Shown: positions 1-8,291 of the stretch, piece after piece
How positions within the stretch are numbered: position 1 is the first letter of the stretch
How the letters are laid out: each line of letters starts with the position of its first letter
DNA from: an uncultured Bacteroidota bacterium
Lineage (GTDB): Bacteria > Bacteroidota > Rhodothermia > Rhodothermales > UBA10348
Direction: 5' to 3'
Length of the DNA: 40,773 nucleotides
NCBI GenBank assembly: GCA_937877085.1
Contig: CALEEY010000072.1
Location: 1 to 40,773, forward strand
Program-made: the position numbers and the translations under genes
The notes under the pieces: generated by a model
What the model was told of the DNA's origin: nothing
What the model saw: the letters and a program-made list of their open reading frames with translations, nothing else
Databases searched by the model: none

Positions 1-294
1 ACACACACAAGAGAAATAGAGATAGTTGTCGTCAAACGCCAATCTGAATTCGGTGTTTTGACTCGACGGGGCTCCGTAGGAAGGGTCGTATACGTGCCAA
101 GGAATGGGAGCAATTTCTAACCACGAAGCCTCGTTCACCTTACCATCTAGCGTTATTTCCCCATTCATTCGCTGAATGAGGACGGGGGTCTCGCTACGGT
201 ATTTGTGATCCGAAAAGGAAGCGTACTGGCCGAACGCGGGGGTGTAGCCCGCAATGAACATGGCGGCTAAAAGAACAGGGAGCGTCTTATTCAA
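1..294 (-). CDS. CBM9-like secreted protein, N-terminal fragment (cut by window edge)
   Basis: The frame is open from a TTG at 294 (an in-frame TGA lies about 20 bases upstream) to the window edge, giving 98 codons. It begins with a signal peptide ending AFGQ, so mature residue 1 is probably Gln. The next part, MNGEITLDGKVNEASW, then PSYGAPSSQNTEFRLAFDDNYLYFSC, has the pattern of the CBM9-like domain that opens many DUF5916-type outer-membrane or secreted Bacteroidetes proteins (DG-x(2)-E-x(2)-W, then T-x-F-x(4)-D-x(2)-LY). These domains bind carbohydrate; the rest of the protein lies outside the window, so its function cannot be fixed. An ATG 11 codons further in is an alternative start but would cut the signal peptide. 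Confidence 0.7.
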   Translation of the reverse strand, partial: MNKTLPVLLAAMFIAGYTPAFGQYASFSDHKYRSETPVLIQRMNGEITLDGKVNEASWLEIAPIPWHVYDPSYGAPSSQNTEFRLAFDDNYLYFSCVC

Positions 295-336
295 ATGAAG
301 GTTTTGGACAAATCAGAAAAATTCTGTGATAAAAAA

Positions 337-834
337 TTACGGCAGCGTGGCGATGCATTCAACCTCAAAAAGGGCTCCCAAGGCTAAGCCGTCGGCTCCA
401 AATGCGGATCGTGCCGGTTTAGAGCCCGGGAAGTACTGCACATAGACCGCATTGAAGTCGGCCCATTGGCTCATATCATCAATCATGACCAGGCATTTTA
501 CCACTCGGTCCATGGAGGAGCCGAATTTTTCGACGGTGTCTTTAACGTTGTTCATGACTTGATGGGCCTGAGCATCAAATCCACCCTCCGGAAACTCACG
601 AGTCCCCGGCATCACCCCAATTTGGCCTGATAAAAAGAGCAGATTACCCACCCGAACAGCCTGAGAAAACGGCGCGTCGGGCAAAGCACTCTCGCTGTTG
701 AGAAACTCAACTTCGGACGCCTGTTGCTTCTCGGATTTAACCGAGGTTTGGTCGCCGTCTGCTCCCGGTTGACAACCAGAAAAAATCAGAATAAGGGCGT
801 AGGCTAAAAGGGTTCGGGCCAAAAGGGTTCTCAT
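337..834 (-). CDS. RidA/YjgF-family lipoprotein
   Basis: The protein has 165 residues and belongs to the RidA (YjgF/YER057c/UK114) family. RidA enzymes hydrolyse reactive enamine/imine intermediates, usually in the cytosol. The first 21 residues form a lipoprotein signal peptide with lipobox IFSGC (Cys21), followed by a polar linker to about residue 50, so this copy should be membrane-anchored outside the cytoplasm. The RidA fold spans about 55-165. The substrate-binding arginine is present in KPARS (Arg142), and the acidic residue near the C-terminus lies in FEVEC. It follows the M20 amidohydrolase on the same strand with an 11-base gap, so the two are probably cotranscribed. That suggests a role in handling products of amino-acid or N-acyl-amino-acid breakdown in the periplasm (inference). 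Confidence 0.85.
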   Translation of the reverse strand: MRTLLARTLLAYALILIFSGCQPGADGDQTSVKSEKQQASEVEFLNSESALPDAPFSQAVRVGNLLFLSGQIGVMPGTREFPEGGFDAQAHQVMNNVKDTVEKFGSSMDRVVKCLVMIDDMSQWADFNAVYVQYFPGSKPARSAFGADGLALGALFEVECIATLP

Positions 835-845
835 GAGATTGCACG

Positions 846-2138
846 TTATTGAGTGGATGCTTGATTCATGTAATCAAGGGTCAGGTTCAACAGGGTTCGA
901 AGACCCAGTTTCATACCCGATTCGTCGATATAGAAGTCCGGCGTGTGGTGGGAGACTTTGACATCTTCCGGAACAGAGCGTGGTTTCCCGCCGACAAAGA
1001 GAAACAACCCTGGTACTTCATTGGCAAAAAACGAAAAGTCTTCGGCGCCTGTAATAGCGTCGATTAAAACGACGTTTTCTTTTCCTGCCGTGCGCTCTAG
1101 GGTGTCCAGCATTTGATCTGTCAACCCGGGGTCGTTATAGGTAACTGGATAGTGTGAACTGTAGGGGAGTTCGACGAGGGCCGTAGCACCGTTAGACTCC
1201 GCCGTGTTGGTAACAATGGTGCGAAAGCGCTGATGGAGTTGCTCTCTCATTTCGGGGTCGAAGGTGCGAATCGTCCCAATCATTTCGAGTTCTTCTGGGA
1301 TGATATTAGACCTGACACCGCCATGAATGGCGCCAACGGTAACGACAGCAGCGGCCTTGGTTAGCTCTAGGCTCCGACTCACAATGGTTTGAAGATTATT
1401 GACGATTTGTGCCGCCGTCACGATGGGGTCAACGCCCAACCACGGGGCCGATCCATGGGCTTGCTTGCCCTTTACCGTGATCCTGAAATCGTCTACGGCA
1501 GCCATCATGCCCTTGGGGCGGTATTCCAGTTTGCCCACGTAGGTCCCAGCCGCAATGTGGAGCCCGAAAATTACATCCACACCCTCCATGACGCCCTGTT
1601 GAACCATTAACTCAGCGCCGCCTTCTTCGCCTGGTGGAGGGCCTTCTTCTGCAGGTTGGAAAATAAATTTAACGGTACCGTGGAGTTGGTCTCGCATGCC
1701 AGCCAAAGCTTCGGCGGCGCCCATGAGCATGGCTACATGGGTGTCGTGCCCACAAGCATGCATAACAGGGACTTCTTCTCCGCGATACAGGCTGGTCACC
1801 TCCGATTTAAATGGCAGATCGACTCTTTCCTTAACCGGAAGCGCGTCCATATCGGCCCGAAGAGCCACAGTTGGCCCCGGGAATGCGCCTTTTAAAATCC
1901 CAATGACGCCGGTAAACGCAACCTCCGTGGTGACCTCAATTCCAAGGCTGCGCAAATGGTCGGCTACAATTCCAGCGGTTCTAAACTCTCGATTGGACAG
2001 TTCAGGATTTTCATGGAAATCGCGCCGCCACTCGATGACCTGGGGCTCGAGAGCGTCTGCAATTTGGTCGACAATATCCTGAGCCCTCAGAGGAGAAGCG
2101 AACAGGAAGAGGAAAAAGACTAGAAATGTTTTTCTCAT
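846..2138 (-). CDS. Secreted M20-family amidohydrolase (IAA-amino acid/hippurate hydrolase type)
   Basis: The 430-residue protein has a signal peptide cleaved at about LRA|Q20. M20D metallohydrolase motifs follow in order: RADMDALPV (94-102), the metal-binding HACGHD (Cys129, His131), QPAEEG with the catalytic and metal-binding Glu164/Glu165, GLHI (His194), and a late GAEDF plus HHTPDF segment that supplies the remaining metal-site His. The family removes acyl groups from N-acyl amino acids or small peptides using two divalent metals. Length is normal. The bacterial relatives are often cytosolic, whereas this one is exported. The RidA lipoprotein gene follows 11 bases downstream, and the cytochrome gene lies 71 bases upstream on the same strand. 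The exact substrate cannot be read from the sequence. Confidence 0.93.
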   Translation of the reverse strand: MRKTFLVFFLFLFASPLRAQDIVDQIADALEPQVIEWRRDFHENPELSNREFRTAGIVADHLRSLGIEVTTEVAFTGVIGILKGAFPGPTVALRADMDALPVKERVDLPFKSEVTSLYRGEEVPVMHACGHDTHVAMLMGAAEALAGMRDQLHGTVKFIFQPAEEGPPPGEEGGAELMVQQGVMEGVDVIFGLHIAAGTYVGKLEYRPKGMMAAVDDFRITVKGKQAHGSAPWLGVDPIVTAAQIVNNLQTIVSRSLELTKAAAVVTVGAIHGGVRSNIIPEELEMIGTIRTFDPEMREQLHQRFRTIVTNTAESNGATALVELPYSSHYPVTYNDPGLTDQMLDTLERTAGKENVVLIDAITGAEDFSFFANEVPGLFLFVGGKPRSVPEDVKVSHHTPDFYIDESGMKLGLRTLLNLTLDYMNQASTQ

Positions 2139-2209
2139 GGGCTTTGGGCAACTTTCTTTTCGGTGTGCCCAAAGAAACCGAGCGCAACGTTCGCAATCAA
2201 GGGGCTACT

Positions 2210-2962
2210 CTATTTAGCCTGTAGTTCCTTCAAGCGTTCCGCTGCAGGACTTCTAGGGTCTAGAGCGACCGCTTTTTCATAAGCCTCTATCGCTGCTGGG
2301 ACGTGGCCGAGGTTTTCATGCGCGCTGCCCATGCCAAACCAAATGGCTGCCGACTCCGGGAAACGCTCGATATTCATCGTATAAACGACGAGGGCGTCCT
2401 CATACTTGCCTTCTTCTGCCAGATTTTCGGCGACGGTGTTGGTCTCTCCCTCCCGAAAATCGTACGCTCCTATATCACTGGAGCTTTCTTTTAATTCATT
2501 GAATTTATCGACGGCACCCTGTCCGCCACTTTGGTGAGCCGCAAGAAGCATCTCCTGAGACAACAAACGAGGCTTTGCAGTGCCGCGGTGGCACGTTTTA
2601 CAGGTAACCACCACCGGTGGGTCGTCTCGGCCGGGGACGTTTGGAAGAAGTTCATTGTTAATGGTGGCCACCATCCGGAGCATGGCTCGCGCCTTGTCTT
2701 TATTTGGGTTGGCGTCGCTGGCAAAATCGTTACCTCTACCATCTTCCCGGCGAGCGTGGCAATGCGTGCATCGAACGTCTAAAGCAGCCGCGAATTGACG
2801 CATATCGGCCACCAAGGCCTCTCTGGTGGTGTCTTTTGGATAGACTTGCAGATTGGTAGGAGCGCCTTGGCCAAGGGCTTGATCCACAAGTAGGGCGGAA
2901 AAACTGCACGTGATGGCAAATGAAAGCAACATCAGCGCATTTGAAACAGTTCGAATTCGCAT
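2210..2962 (-). CDS. Dihaem c-type cytochrome with C-terminal TPRs
   Basis: The 250-residue exported protein has a signal peptide in the first ~32 residues (DQALGQG). Two covalent haem c motifs follow, CTHCH (65-69) and CKTCH (121-125). Each is preceded by a short helix containing Met, a candidate axial ligand. The segment NLQVYPKDTTREALVADMRQ before the first haem is typical of the photosynthetic-reaction-centre cytochrome c subunit family (CytoC_RC), which is widespread in non-phototrophs. From about 175 to 247 there are two TPR-like units (EDALVVYTMNIERFP, AAIEAYEKAVALDP). The haem part probably carries periplasmic electrons and the TPR part binds a partner. No phototrophy genes are nearby. 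It could be the first gene of a unit with the M20 hydrolase. Confidence 0.88.
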   Translation of the reverse strand: MRIRTVSNALMLLSFAITCSFSALLVDQALGQGAPTNLQVYPKDTTREALVADMRQFAAALDVRCTHCHARREDGRGNDFASDANPNKDKARAMLRMVATINNELLPNVPGRDDPPVVVTCKTCHRGTAKPRLLSQEMLLAAHQSGGQGAVDKFNELKESSSDIGAYDFREGETNTVAENLAEEGKYEDALVVYTMNIERFPESAAIWFGMGSAHENLGHVPAAIEAYEKAVALDPRSPAAERLKELQAK

Positions 2963-3076
2963 TACGATTTCCTCAGGACAATTGATTGGATGGAACAGGT
3001 TGCGCTGGGTTGCGCGGGGAGGCTGGGTTGGGCTAGGAAGTTGGTTTGCCCACCTTTCCAGGGTGTAAACAGACAG

Positions 3077-3400
3077 TTAGTCTGCTTTTGCTACTAGAAC
3101 GGCGGTGCCATAGGCCAACAGTTCGGCAGCGCCCGTCATGACTTGGCTGGTCATGAAACGAACATTAATTACGGCATCTGCACCCTGATTTTCGGCATCT
3201 GCCACCATCCGCTGCAACGCTGCGTTACGGGCTTCGGTCAGCATTTCAGTGTATTCTTTAATTTCACCGCCCACAATCATCCGCAGTCCCGCCACGATAT
3301 CTTTTCCAATATGTTTGGCCCTGATCGTATTCCCACGGGCGATGCCGAGGGCTTTGGTAACCTTATATCCAGGGATAAAATCGGTGTTTACAACAATCAT
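3077..3400 (-). CDS. YbjQ/UPF0145-family protein
   Basis: The 107-residue protein spans the full length of the YbjQ (DUF74, 'heavy-metal-binding domain') family, with the typical GADAVINVRF and GTAVLV strands near the end and the ALGIARGNTIRAKHIGKDI segment near the start. Members form ring-shaped oligomers in known structures; the biochemical role is unsettled. Its ATG overlaps the stop of the upstream AI-2E-family gene as ATGA (3397-3400), a sign of translational coupling. The link suggests a membrane-associated job, but that is inference. Confidence 0.9.
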   Translation of the reverse strand: MIVVNTDFIPGYKVTKALGIARGNTIRAKHIGKDIVAGLRMIVGGEIKEYTEMLTEARNAALQRMVADAENQGADAVINVRFMTSQVMTGAAELLAYGTAVLVAKAD

Positions 3401-4491
3401 GGTTTTGACGGTTTAGCGGGTATGGATTCAGGACGTTGACCCAGGCTATCAGCAAAAGCGTCTCCATACATATACCACACGGCTGTGAACAAAGACGCGA
3501 TAATAGGTCCTAAAACAAATCCAATGCCTCCAAAAAGAAAAATTCCACCCAATGTGCTGATCAAGACCATTAGATCGGACATTTTGGTATCGCGTCCCAC
3601 TAGCCATGGTCGCAACAAATTGTCGATCGTACCGACAACAAGAGCACACCATAGCGTGAAAAGAAGGGCGATCCAAAATGGCCCCTCGGCAAACAGAACA
3701 ATCGCTGCTGGAATCCAAACGAGGGCTGAACCAATGGCGGGAATGATGGACAAGACCATCATCACGGTCGTCCAAAACGCCCATCCAGGAATGCCTACAA
3801 CCCAAAAAGCTAATCCAGCCAAAGAACCTTGGATAATAGCGATGACCAAAGATCCCTTCAAAACCGCTTTGGCAACCGAAACTATTTTATCGGTCAACTC
3901 TTGCGCGGACTCGGGAGGAAGCGGGATGTAATAAAGGATCTTTTCCAAAATAATTTTTCCATCCCGGATGAAAAAGAACATGGCGTAGATCATGACAAAC
4001 AGTTGCAGCGTAACGGCGGCGGTTCCACGTGTAAATCCTATGACTCCATTGGCAAGAAATTGCCCAGTTGAGCGTGTAAGTTCACTCAATTTAGCGAGGA
4101 GATCGGCCTGTTCCGGTAGGAATTTTGCCAATACGGGATAGGTAGACATCAATTGGTTCCAACTGATAGCATCCACAATTTGCGATTCGATCCATGGCCT
4201 AGCCGACTGACTGACATCTATTGCCTGAGAAGCCACGAGGCCAAAAAAGCCAAAGACAGGGATGGCAATGATGAAAACGAATATCAGAAGGGTGAAAGTG
4301 GCCGTGTACCCGTGTTTCAAGTTGAGCTTTGAACAGAGGTAACGATGAATCGGCATGACCAAGGCACTGAAAATAGCTGCCAAAAAAAGCGTGATTAAAA
4401 AACCGCGCACCATCCACAAAAAGAGGATGGAAATAGAAATTACCAATCCGAATAAAAACCGACGCTGGAAGCGATCTAAATCTGTCAGCAT
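3397..4491 (-). CDS. AI-2E-family transporter (PF01594-type permease)
   Basis: The protein has 364 residues from the ATG at 4491; an in-frame GTG at 4527 would add 12 residues. There are about eight membrane segments, in the arrangement of the AI-2E/UPF0118 family: two N-terminal helices, a long soluble segment (about 70-150), then the conserved membrane block containing GIPGWAFWTTVMMVLSIIPAIGSALVWIPAAIVL and GTIDNLLRPWLVGRDTKMSDLMVLISTLGGIFLFGGIGFVLGP. Family members include exporters of small molecules and Na+/H+ antiporters, and the substrate cannot be deduced. It overlaps the YbjQ gene by four bases and is divergent from the DUF47-phosphate transporter pair across about 150 bases. Confidence 0.9.
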   Translation of the reverse strand: MLTDLDRFQRRFLFGLVISISILFLWMVRGFLITLFLAAIFSALVMPIHRYLCSKLNLKHGYTATFTLLIFVFIIAIPVFGFFGLVASQAIDVSQSARPWIESQIVDAISWNQLMSTYPVLAKFLPEQADLLAKLSELTRSTGQFLANGVIGFTRGTAAVTLQLFVMIYAMFFFIRDGKIILEKILYYIPLPPESAQELTDKIVSVAKAVLKGSLVIAIIQGSLAGLAFWVVGIPGWAFWTTVMMVLSIIPAIGSALVWIPAAIVLFAEGPFWIALLFTLWCALVVGTIDNLLRPWLVGRDTKMSDLMVLISTLGGIFLFGGIGFVLGPIIASLFTAVWYMYGDAFADSLGQRPESIPAKPSKP

Positions 4492-4640
4492 GTGAATAGA
4501 AAAGCGAATTGACCAAGTTGTTGACACCGTAAGAATATAGCGCCTTTCACATCATCATTGTCGGAATCTCCGCCTCCTATGGCTATTTTTGGACTAGATT
4601 TACTAACGAATTGATCGGAGATCTCCGACTGAGTAAAATC

Positions 4641-5324
4641 ATGCTAGGGACAAATCCTCTTGGCCGTCTTTTCGGCCCGAACCCATTTAGCCTTCTGAAA
4701 CAGCACATGCGCTTAGCGAAAGAATGTGCGGAGCGGCTACCCGAGCTCTTTGATGCCATTTTGAATGGTAAAAAGGACGAAATTGATCGGCTGAATCGGG
4801 AAATTGATCGGCTGGAAAACGAAGCTGATTTGATTCACAAGACGGTGAGACAGCACTTGCCACGGACGTTTATGCTTCCAGTCGATCGGCGAGATTTATT
4901 GGACTTGTTGGATATGCAGGATAAGATTGCGAATGTCACGCAAGACATTGCAGGATTGCTAGCCGAGCGGCAAATGGATATTCCGGCCGGAATTCAAGCT
5001 CCGTTGATGCCTTTTGTCAGAGAATGCGTTGAGGTGGTTCGCCTTTGCGCCACCATCATGGAAGAAATGGACGAACTGTTGGAAACCGGATTTTCAGGCC
5101 CGGAAGCGCGAAAAGTTAGTGAGATGATTGATCAACTCAACGATGCCGAACAGGAATCTGATAATACCGGAGCGGCAGTGTCGAGGGCGTTGTTTGCTCA
5201 CGAGGCAGAAATAAATCCCGTTTCTGTCATTTTTTGGTATCGACTATTGGAATGGATTGGGGATACTGCAGACTATGCAGAGGCGGTGGGGAATAGACTT
5301 CGACTTATGATTGCCGCCCGTTAA
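4641..5324 (+). CDS. DUF47 (PhoU-like) phosphate-transport accessory protein
   Basis: The chosen ATG at 4641 gives 227 residues and aligns with the usual family N-terminus (GRLFGPNPFSLLKQH). A TTG at 4611 would add ten residues. The protein is all-helical, with PhoU-like repeats such as DRLNREIDRLENEADLIHKTVRQHL and LLDLLDMQDKIANVTQDIA. DUF47 proteins (TIGR00153 type) are cytosolic partners encoded beside low-affinity PiT phosphate transporters, as here, where pitA-like starts 33 bases downstream. The role is probably to gate or regulate that transporter. This is a standard pairing and confidence is high. Confidence 0.92.
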   Translation: MLGTNPLGRLFGPNPFSLLKQHMRLAKECAERLPELFDAILNGKKDEIDRLNREIDRLENEADLIHKTVRQHLPRTFMLPVDRRDLLDLLDMQDKIANVTQDIAGLLAERQMDIPAGIQAPLMPFVRECVEVVRLCATIMEEMDELLETGFSGPEARKVSEMIDQLNDAEQESDNTGAAVSRALFAHEAEINPVSVIFWYRLLEWIGDTADYAEAVGNRLRLMIAAR

Positions 5325-5357
5325 TCTCAATTTTAAGAACTTCTTCGCAACGCACCC

Positions 5358-6623
5358 ATGGAAATTATTGCACAATATGGCCCCTGGTTTATAGGATTAG
5401 CGCTCGTTTTCGGATTGTTTATGACCTGGGGAGTTGGCGCTAACGATTTAGCCAACGCAATGGGCACTTCCGTTGGTGCTAAGGCCTTGACCGTGAAACA
5501 GGCCATAGTTATTGCTGCCGTTTTTGAATTCGCCGGGGCGGTGTTAGCGGGAGGCAGCGTTACGAGCACCGTGCGAAGCGGGATTATCAATCCTGCAGGA
5601 TTAGCTGAAAACCCCGAATTTTTGGTTTATGGAATGTTGGCCTCGCTGTTAGCTGCTGGTTTTTGGTTGATGATGGCTTCATATAAAGGTTGGCCAGTGT
5701 CTACAACCCACTCGATCGTAGGAGCACTCGTTGGCTTTGGCATGGTTGGAATTGGCTCTGAAAGCGTCAATTGGGGTCAAGTAGGCTCTATCGTAGCCAG
5801 TTGGGTTGTTTCGCCATTAATCGGGGGCATTTTGGCTTTTACGTTGATGCACTCCGTCCGGGCCTTGATTTTAAATCAGGAGGATCCTTTTCAAGCCGCA
5901 CGAAAATGGGGCCCCTATTACATCTTTTTTGTGGGATTTGTAATCTCCTTAGTTACCATTAAAAAGGGATTGACCCACCTAGATATTGAGATCAGCTCGA
6001 CAAACAGCTTTTTACTTTCAATTGGGCTGGGTATTCTGACGGCGTTGGCTGGTGGTATCCTTTTAAGGCGCGCCAAAAGGGATTTAGAGGCCGAAAAGGA
6101 TCAGCGATTTTCAAGTGTCGAAAAGGTTTTCGCCCCCATGATGATTTTTACGGCGTGCGCCATGGCATTTGCGCACGGATCGAATGACGTTGCCAATGGC
6201 ATTGGTCCCCTCGCAGCTGTCGTGAGCATTGTTGGGTCTGGCGGAGAGATTCTTCAAAAATCGGGGCTACCTCTCTGGGTTCTTTTGGTTGGAGGCGTCG
6301 GAATAGTCGCTGGGCTCGCAACCATGGGGTATCGGGTCATGAAAACCATCGGGACAAGAATAACCGAATTGACTCCAACCAGAGGGTTTTGCGCCGAATT
6401 AGCCGCTGCATCGACAGTGGTCTTGGCATCTGGCACAGGGCTACCAGTTTCCACGACTCACATTTTGGTAGGGGCCGTTATGGGAGTAGGTATGGCTCGT
6501 GGTATCGGGGCGTTGGATATGGGAATGATTCGGAAGATTGTAATGTCTTGGGTAATTACACTACCCATAGCTGGGGTCCTATCTGCCATTTTCTTTTTTG
6601 TACTTCGTTTCATTTTTGGGTAG
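5358..6623 (+). CDS. PiT-family inorganic phosphate transporter
   Basis: The 421-residue membrane protein has the duplicated PiT (PF01384) signature: GANDLANAMG (27-36) and GSNDVANGIG (274-283). Each half also carries a VSTTH-x-(I/L)-VGA motif (from about 114 and 364). A hydrophilic loop at about 238-258 separates the halves. Such proteins import phosphate, often as metal-phosphate, with H+ or Na+. The gene is cotranscribed with the DUF47 partner. The secreted GH18 gene begins 13 bases after its stop codon, so the three could form one transcript. Confidence 0.95.
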   Translation: MEIIAQYGPWFIGLALVFGLFMTWGVGANDLANAMGTSVGAKALTVKQAIVIAAVFEFAGAVLAGGSVTSTVRSGIINPAGLAENPEFLVYGMLASLLAAGFWLMMASYKGWPVSTTHSIVGALVGFGMVGIGSESVNWGQVGSIVASWVVSPLIGGILAFTLMHSVRALILNQEDPFQAARKWGPYYIFFVGFVISLVTIKKGLTHLDIEISSTNSFLLSIGLGILTALAGGILLRRAKRDLEAEKDQRFSSVEKVFAPMMIFTACAMAFAHGSNDVANGIGPLAAVVSIVGSGGEILQKSGLPLWVLLVGGVGIVAGLATMGYRVMKTIGTRITELTPTRGFCAELAAASTVVLASGTGLPVSTTHILVGAVMGVGMARGIGALDMGMIRKIVMSWVITLPIAGVLSAIFFFVLRFIFG

Positions 6624-6636
6624 CTCGGTTGACCAC

Positions 6637-7695
6637 ATGCGCTCTTTTCTCCGTTTTTTAAGTATTGCCTTCTTGATGAGTGTCCTGGTCCCGGCCAAGG
6701 TCATGGCTCAAGAAGTCATTGTCTATGGTGGCAGTGGAAGTGGCCGGGGTGCCGATGAGTTTTTAAAACACGCGTCGCAAATCGATGTGATCTCCCCTCA
6801 GGTGTACAAAGTGGACTCGTTGGGAGTGGCTTCGGGCGGGGTTCCAGAACGCCTGCTGCGCGAAGCTCGGGAATCGAATACGCACCTTATGCCGCTCATC
6901 ATGAATCCGGGGTTTGACCAGCATCACATTCATGGATTGTTGAACAATCCAGATGCCCGAAAGAAAACCATCGATTTCATGGTTAAGGAGGGCGTAGAGA
7001 ACGGTTTTTGGGGGTGGCAATTCGATTTCGAAAACGTTCATTCATCCGATAGGGACGCTTTCACGGTTTTCTTCCAAGAAGCAGCCCACGCGTTGCACGC
7101 GGCAGGTATGACGGCTTCTGTCGCCGTTGTTCCGACAAACGATGTAGCTGAAGAGAAAGGTTTTTCACGCTACATGCAGGACAATTGGCGGGGCAATTTC
7201 GATATGGTTGCATTGGCCGAGGCCGGTGATTTTATTTCTTTGATGACATACGCACAGCATGGGGGGCCAACGGCTCCCGGACCCATTGCTGGACTGCCAT
7301 GGATGAAGGAAATGTTGGAATATGCGCTTTCAATAGGGGTTCCGGTTGAAAAGATATCTTTGGGGCTCCCGTTTTACTCGGGCTATTGGTATCCGGACTA
7401 TTTTTCGAATGGCACCGCTCGGGTCCGAGGCAACGAAATTCAATTCTCGAAGGCCTCAGAATTGTTGGCCGCGAATAAAGTCGAACCGATTTGGCTAGCT
7501 GAGCAAGGCGTCTCCTATGGATTTTGGCAGCAATTCGGTGTTTTTCACTGGGTGTTTTTAGAAAACGCGCGGTCTATGCAGGCCAAACTAGACTTGTTTC
7601 ACCAGTATCCAGGCCTTCGAGGCGTTTCTATCTGGGTTCTTGGCGCTGAAGATCCTGTTGTTTGGGATGTGATGAAAAACAGTTTGGGTCAATAA
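6637..7695 (+). CDS. Secreted glycoside hydrolase family 18 protein
   Basis: From the ATG at 6637 the protein has 352 residues with a signal peptide ending KVMA|Q25. The catalytic strand is GWQFDFENVHSSDRDAF (Asp130, Glu132). This is the shortened D-x-E form of the GH18 motif seen in the spore-peptidoglycan hydrolase/YaaH-like branch (NIDFEN), rather than the DxxDxDxE of chitinases. Later GH18 hallmarks are ISLMTYAQHGG, VEKISLGLPFYSGYW and GVSIWVLGAEDP. No LysM or binding module is present. The likely substrate is a GlcNAc-containing glycan, either peptidoglycan or chitin oligomers. A TTG at 6598 inside the PiT gene is rejected as start because the signal peptide begins at 6637. Confidence 0.88.
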   Translation: MRSFLRFLSIAFLMSVLVPAKVMAQEVIVYGGSGSGRGADEFLKHASQIDVISPQVYKVDSLGVASGGVPERLLREARESNTHLMPLIMNPGFDQHHIHGLLNNPDARKKTIDFMVKEGVENGFWGWQFDFENVHSSDRDAFTVFFQEAAHALHAAGMTASVAVVPTNDVAEEKGFSRYMQDNWRGNFDMVALAEAGDFISLMTYAQHGGPTAPGPIAGLPWMKEMLEYALSIGVPVEKISLGLPFYSGYWYPDYFSNGTARVRGNEIQFSKASELLAANKVEPIWLAEQGVSYGFWQQFGVFHWVFLENARSMQAKLDLFHQYPGLRGVSIWVLGAEDPVVWDVMKNSLGQ

Positions 7696-7713
7696 GGAGG
7701 TCCCATTCGGCGG

Positions 7714-7738
7714 CGGGCTTTTCGCCCGTTCACTTTTT
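7714..7738 (+). terminator. Probable weak intrinsic terminator after the GH18 gene
   Basis: CGGGC at 7714-7718 and GCCCG at 7724-7728 can pair around a TTTTC loop, followed by TTCACTTTTT. The stem is only five pairs, so termination may be partial. It lies in the convergent gap between the GH18 gene and the YheT remnant. Confidence 0.4.
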
Positions 7739-7989
7739 CAGAGGGCTTGTAGAAACTGGATGATGCGCTCTTCAGACCAGTAAAGACCTCGCTTTTGAAA
7801 TCCGACATGTCCCCCAAAACGCGGCATTTCTAACGTTACGTTGGGGTTTGAACGTGCCTGTTCGACCGGATAACAACTTTTAGACAAAAACGGGTCGTCA
7901 ACGGCGTTGACCAGGAGTGTCGGAATACGTATGTCGGGAATAAATTGGTTGGAACTGCAGGATGCCCAATAATCTTCAGCGTCCTTAAA
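7738..7989 (-). pseudogene. YheT-like alpha/beta hydrolase, C-terminal remnant
   Basis: Reading on the minus strand from 7989 to the TGA at 7738 gives 83 residues: FKDAEDYWASCSS, then IPTLLVNAVDDPFL, then GGHVGFQKRG and a terminal helix. This is the C-terminal third of a YheT/UPF0017 hydrolase; it contains the acid (VDDPF) and the His (GGHVGF) of the triad. The nucleophile-elbow half, some 230-240 residues in intact relatives, is absent. Immediately upstream the DNA becomes an unrelated FecR-like gene in a different frame, so the fragment has no start of its own. A deletion joining two neighbouring genes is the simplest explanation. Confidence 0.8.
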
Positions 7990-8195
7990 CCCGTTCGAAT
8001 GCGATCCCCTTCAAAAAGAGGCGTTCCCCAATCTGCTTTGGCAAATGTTTGGGAGCCTTTTTTAGCGAGCGCGACTTCGCCCTTCATATCTGTGATGAGT
8101 GCGATCCGGTCGCTTTGAGCAAACACATCGCTAACGACCCAACCCAACAGAAGTAGGGTTGCGAAAAATACGTTGGTTAATCTATTGGCGAACAT
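7836..8195 (-). pseudogene. FecR-like exported protein, 5' part fused out of frame to the YheT remnant
   Basis: The ATG at 8195 opens a signal peptide (MFANRLTNVFFATLLLLG, ending VFA|Q) followed by IALITDMKGEVALAKKGSQ and WGTPLFEGDRIRTG. This is the start of a FecR-type domain, with its typical 'G-x-L-x-x-GDRIRTG' turn. Just after IRTG, at about 7987-7992, the reading frame enters the YheT remnant out of frame and continues as nonsense to a stop at 7836. The nominal product is 119 residues. Intact FecR-domain proteins have further beta strands that are missing here. Probably non-functional. Confidence 0.7.
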
Positions 8196-8291
8196 GAGGT
8201 AAATACTTGGGATAAGAATGACTTGAGATAACAGGGGATCTAGGTGTCTCAATTACAACGTGGGCCAAGGCAAGTTGGTAAAGGTTGCAGA

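Noticed and set aside
1696-2082. 128-codon open frame antisense to the M20 amidohydrolase
   Set aside because: It mirrors the strongly conserved amidohydrolase codons; no motif or start signal of its own.
3485-3931. 148-codon open frame antisense to the AI-2E-family gene
   Set aside because: Complement of membrane-helix codons; product is Lys/Pro/Thr-rich nonsense.
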